Assembly (NCBI GenBank): GCA_965199725.1
Contig: OZ241321.1
Location: 682,001 to 746,000, forward strand
DNA from: G965199725 sp965199725
Lineage (GTDB): Bacteria > Pseudomonadota > Gammaproteobacteria > Nitrosococcales > Methylophagaceae
Length of the DNA stretch: 64,000 bases
Reading direction: 5' to 3'
The translations under genes were made by a program, and so were the position numbers. Of this stretch, positions 60,874 through 64,000 are shown piece after piece (the first letter of the stretch is position 1; the number at the start of each line of letters is the position of its first letter). The notes under the pieces were generated by a model that was not told the origin of the DNA, ran no database searches, and was given only the letters and a program-made list of their open reading frames with translations.

Positions 60874-62019
60874 ATGGGGTTATTAAACGCCACCCCTTAC
60901 TGGCGGCTGTCTGGCTTTTATTTCTGCTATTTTGCCTCTTTGGGCGTGCTATTGCCCTATTGGACGCTGTACCTTGCCGCACAGGGCTTTACTGCTAGAG
61001 AAATCGGCCAGCTTACCGCTATATTACTGATTACCCGTATTGTTGCGCCCACTATCTGGGCATGGGTTGTTAATCTGTGTGGTCACAGGATGCAAACAGT
61101 GCGCTGGGCAAGTTTTATCGCCGCACTTGCCTTTGCTGCCATGCTCGTTGCCGACAGTTATCTGGCAGTCGCTGTTATTACTCTCTGCTTTAGTTTTTTC
61201 TGGCATGCACCGCTGGCACAGTTTGAAACCGCTACCCTCCAACACCTTGGCACCCAGCATCACCACTACAGCAAAATACGTCTATGGGGGTCTATTGGCT
61301 TTATTATTGCAGTCATCGTCATCGGCAAACTGGTAGATAATCTAAATACTGACATTATCCCCCCTGCCATCTTAGTAGCGCTAACAACCATATGGCTGGT
61401 TAGTCTGACGGTGCCAGAATCATCAGCATTACCAAAAGACCCCCACCATGATAATACACTCACAGCGCTCTTGACCCGCGCTGATGTCATTGCATTTTTA
61501 ATCATCTGCCTGTTACTTCAGCTAAGTCACGGGCCTTATTACACCTTTTATACTCTCTATCTGGAAAGCTACGGTTACAGTACCAGCCTGATAGGTAGCT
61601 TGTGGGCACTGGGTCCAATTGCCGAAATGGCAGTATTTTTATTTATGCATCGCTGGCTGACAGCACTTGGCAGCACCCCCATTTTGTTAATCAGTCTGCT
61701 GCTCGCTACAGTCCGTTGGCTGATGATTGGATTTTCCCCCCAATCACTAACCATGTTACTGGTAGCGCAACTCCTCCATGCTGCCAGTTTTGGCGCCTTT
61801 CATGCCGCTGCCATTGCTTGGGTATACCAGCATTTCAGTGGCAATCATCAAGGTCTGGGACAAGCGCTTTACAGCGGTATTGGTTTTGGTGCTGGCGGTG
61901 CGCTGGGCAGCCTGATAAGCGGCTATTTGTGGCTGTCACCTGGGCCAACGACCACCTTTAATCTAGCAGCAATGATGACACTGCTGGCATTTATCATTGG
62001 TATGCGCTGGCTGAAATAA
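60874..62019 (+). CDS. MFS transporter, 3-phenylpropionate (HcaT/PPP)-like
   Basis: A 381-aa protein with about twelve membrane segments. YWRLSGFYFCYFASLGVLLPYWTLYLAAQGF, reading LSGFYFCYFASLGV, is typical of the HcaT/PPP family opening, as is the YGYSTSLIGSLWALGPIAE-type loop. The substrate is unknown. The 2-base distance to aroC suggests co-transcription. Confidence 0.82.
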   Translation: MGLLNATPYWRLSGFYFCYFASLGVLLPYWTLYLAAQGFTAREIGQLTAILLITRIVAPTIWAWVVNLCGHRMQTVRWASFIAALAFAAMLVADSYLAVAVITLCFSFFWHAPLAQFETATLQHLGTQHHHYSKIRLWGSIGFIIAVIVIGKLVDNLNTDIIPPAILVALTTIWLVSLTVPESSALPKDPHHDNTLTALLTRADVIAFLIICLLLQLSHGPYYTFYTLYLESYGYSTSLIGSLWALGPIAEMAVFLFMHRWLTALGSTPILLISLLLATVRWLMIGFSPQSLTMLLVAQLLHAASFGAFHAAAIAWVYQHFSGNHQGLGQALYSGIGFGAGGALGSLISGYLWLSPGPTTTFNLAAMMTLLAFIIGMRWLK

Positions 62020-62078
62020 CAACCCAAATCAGACAAAAACCGCTATAATTTATTTGCTATATTTTATTAAGCTAAATA

Positions 62079-63233
62079 ATGGTAGACAAGCACTACACCA
62101 TCGCTATCAGCATTATTGATAATATTGATACTGAGATGCTCTATGCTAACGGTATTTCGCAAAATATCATCCTGCTATATGAATTATTTGAATTACTCGG
62201 TCATACCGTGATCCTAATTACTGAAACCGCGCGCGATAACCAAAAACTTAAGTTAAACACCGGCAAATTATTCACTATCTGCACCCTAGATGAACTTAAA
62301 CAAGCTAAGCAAAAAATAGATCTCTTTTTTGAAGCAGGCGCAATACAGACTGATGACGAGAAAAAAATCCTGCGCTCACTGGGCGCCAAGATTGTCTCTA
62401 TTCATTACGGCGCTTCACTTATCATGGATATGGAACATATTCTCTATAAAAATGAAGAAGGTGGTTTGCAGCACGTGGTTGGCGACATTGATTATCTGTG
62501 GATATCACCGCATCATGCTTATCATCAAAGTTATCTGGAAATTTTATACTCAGCGCCCTGCGAGATTATTCCATTTATTTGGAACCCTAAGTTTATCAAT
62601 AAAAAAGGGTTCGGCCGTAAAGATTTCAGATCCACGCCTAATATCTATGTGATGGAACCTAATTTAAGCGTTATTAAAAATTCGCTGGTGCCACTGGCAA
62701 TTATTGAAGCCTTGTATCGTGATGATCCGGATGCCTTTCATCATGCCTTTATCGTCAATGGGGATGAAATTAAAGACAAACCCTATTTTCTCAATAATAT
62801 CGTCACCAACATGCCCAGCTTAAATACCAATGTAGTCCAAGATAAAGTATTTTTCTCTGATCGCTGCCGCTTTGATGGAGTATTTGTCCACCCGGATATC
62901 TTATTGTCGCACCACTGGAATAACGGCCTTAACTACCTGTCACTGGAAGCAATTTATCATACTATCCCGTTGGTACATAACTCACTTTATTTCAAGGAGG
63001 TAGGCTATTTTTATCCCGGTTTTGATGTCCATAAAGGGGCAGCGGCAGTAAAACGGGCGCTAAGTGAGCATAAGGACCAGTTTACCGCTCACCAGCACAA
63101 AAATAAAGTGTTTCTCCAGCGCTTTTCCATCTACAATAAAATTGTACAACAAACCTACCGCGAACGCATAGAAAAAGCTATTCACGCTGCCAAAGAAGCT
63201 GATCCGACTGTTACATCCAGCCCATCAATGTAG
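62079..63233 (+). CDS. DUF2827 family protein
   Basis: A 384-aa protein. The N-terminal ANGISQNIILLYELFELLGH resembles the DUF2827 opening (NGI-QN--FLY-L). IYVMEPNLSVIKNSLVPLAI and the late HHWNNGLNYLSLEAIYHTIP fit a GT-B-like glycosyltransferase fold. The function of the family is not established; a role in surface glycans is a guess. There is no signal peptide. It is a single gene. Confidence 0.7.
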   Translation: MVDKHYTIAISIIDNIDTEMLYANGISQNIILLYELFELLGHTVILITETARDNQKLKLNTGKLFTICTLDELKQAKQKIDLFFEAGAIQTDDEKKILRSLGAKIVSIHYGASLIMDMEHILYKNEEGGLQHVVGDIDYLWISPHHAYHQSYLEILYSAPCEIIPFIWNPKFINKKGFGRKDFRSTPNIYVMEPNLSVIKNSLVPLAIIEALYRDDPDAFHHAFIVNGDEIKDKPYFLNNIVTNMPSLNTNVVQDKVFFSDRCRFDGVFVHPDILLSHHWNNGLNYLSLEAIYHTIPLVHNSLYFKEVGYFYPGFDVHKGAAAVKRALSEHKDQFTAHQHKNKVFLQRFSIYNKIVQQTYRERIEKAIHAAKEADPTVTSSPSM

Positions 63234-63493
63234 GAATAATATTTGCCTACCTGATGATCCTTGCCCATACAAAAAGAGCAAGATATCAGATTGGTGTCTA
63301 TTTGTTTCAATGTTGAAAAGGTAATTCTGGTAATTATAAATTGTTGCTCACGGTCTTGTGTTGGTTTTTATTCCATTCCTGTAAAAAATACTAATGGAAA
63401 TATACACTGACAATGACACAGTGATTTATGATGAAAGCATAATCCCAAACGAGGTGGCGTAGATTGTCTTGCTTACAGAAATAGAGAGAAAAG
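63234..63493. other. Gap with a possible 22-codon frame
   Basis: A short frame from ATG 63394 to stop 63460-63462 reads MEIYTDNDTVIYDESIIPNE and may be a small gene or remnant; no Shine-Dalgarno is clear. Otherwise nothing was recognised here. Confidence 0.2.
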
Positions 63494-63835
63494 CTAACGA
63501 AGCGATCTTTCCAGATACAGCCACGAATAGGGCACTGATTGGGTCTTGGTCATCAGCCGATTATCAATATTAACCACTTGCACCAGCCGCCAACCTTCAT
63601 TATAGAAATCGTGCAGAGTGCCCACCAACATATCTTCACGGGCATTGCCGCCCTGCTCACAGCTAATAACAGTATTCACCCCTGGCAGATGATAATAGGT
63701 GGGGTTTTGCGTGGTTTGCATATCCACCGAGCAACTAATAAGCTGATAATGGGCATCTACAGGCTCTGCGGCGCTTACGCTGAATATACTAAAAGGCCAG
63801 TAAAAAATACTGGCCAATAGTATGCGCACAATCAC
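63494..63835 (-). CDS. Small secreted protein of unknown function
   Basis: About 113 aa starting at GTG 63835 (or GTG 63829). A signal peptide (ILLASIFYWPFSIFSVSAA) is followed by a short mature part with two cysteines about 24 residues apart (LISCSVDM and VISCEQGG), likely a disulfide. The SWLYLERSLR end is not diagnostic. I do not recognise the family. It lies 46 bp after an outer-membrane protein gene on the same strand, so they may be co-transcribed. Confidence 0.65.
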   Translation of the reverse strand: MIVRILLASIFYWPFSIFSVSAAEPVDAHYQLISCSVDMQTTQNPTYYHLPGVNTVISCEQGGNAREDMLVGTLHDFYNEGWRLVQVVNIDNRLMTKTQSVPYSWLYLERSLR

Positions 63836-63881
63836 CGTGTAGAAAAAGACAAGAAAAAGGCGTATGTATATTATTACTCTG

Positions 63882-64000
63882 TCAGAATGACCAACCTATC
63901 CCCAGAGAGGCCGATTGTTCCACCCGTTTATTACCTGAGGCATGGGCCACTTTAAGGCTATAAGTTAAGTTCCAGTCAGTATCGCGATAAAACATGCCCA
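63882..64000 (-). CDS. Outer-membrane beta-barrel protein, C-terminal end (partial)
   Basis: The frame enters from beyond the window end and stops at 63882-63884. The visible 38 or so residues alternate polar and hydrophobic side chains in strand-sized blocks (WNLTYSLKVAHASGNKRV) and end in GIGWSF. A terminal Phe after a beta strand is the BAM recognition signal of outer-membrane barrels. The specific family cannot be told from this fragment. Confidence 0.6.
   Translation of the reverse strand, partial: GMFYRDTDWNLTYSLKVAHASGNKRVEQSASLGIGWSF

Overview
The window is a gene-dense stretch of a gammaproteobacterial chromosome of moderately low GC. Gene families and gene order both point there: nnr-tsaE-amiB beside queG and orn; hisC-tyrA-aroA-cmk-rpsA-ihfB; rpoN-hpf-ptsN; a ygfX/ygfZ pair; FimT/PilE-type minor pilins; UvrD, DusA and PrlC. 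The species cannot be named from the sequence. No tRNA, rRNA or insertion sequence was seen.

Layout. 1-6438: end of alaS, lysC, nadB, a YgfX-like protein, ygfZ, an aldo/keto reductase and a flavodoxin. 6477-8830: the most unusual part, a miniature type VI CRISPR locus. It holds a 531-aa protein with two HEPN-type R-X4-H motifs, then seven identical 37-nt repeats with 30-nt spacers, and no adaptation genes. 8887-10656: LemA and DUF3137 membrane proteins. 10927-18475: two divergent minor pilins, an amino-acid/dicarboxylate symporter, trxA, uvrD, a secreted beta-propeller protein and a membrane-anchored gene broken at a G6 tract. 18728-25096: amiB-tsaE-nnr, queG, orn and an M48 protease. 25158-34594: a long minus-strand block ileS-lspA-hisC-tyrA-aroA-cmk-rpsA-ihfB, with three consecutive hairpins in front of rpsA. 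34781-41133: a Bcr-type exporter and an iron-uptake region (ceruloplasmin-like multicopper oxidase, fbpABC, Fur-like boxes). 41219-42434: moaC, moaD, moaE. 42431-44486: a small accessory island with a TPR repeat protein between two decayed gene remnants. 44496-52641: prlC, dusA, a metK-ahcY-metF methyl-cycle operon behind a SAH-riboswitch-like leader, and a tungstate-type ABC transporter lacking its binding protein. 52912-63233: rpoN-hpf-ptsN-hprK-EIIA(Man)-ptsH-ptsI (a regulatory PTS without sugar permease), mgtE, aroC, an MFS transporter and a DUF2827 protein. 63494-64000: a small secreted protein and the end of an outer-membrane beta-barrel gene.

How it fits together. Most of the window is housekeeping: translation, aromatic amino acids, methyl cycle, molybdopterin and iron supply. 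The accessory pieces are the Cas13-like locus, the broken gene at 17698-18475 and the TPR island. The compact Cas13-like effector with its array is the best candidate for an under-described system. Its size is about half that of Cas13d and about two-thirds that of the smallest widely used Cas13 forms. It may belong to the recently described compact ancestral Cas13an group or to a separate lineage; sequence alone cannot decide this.
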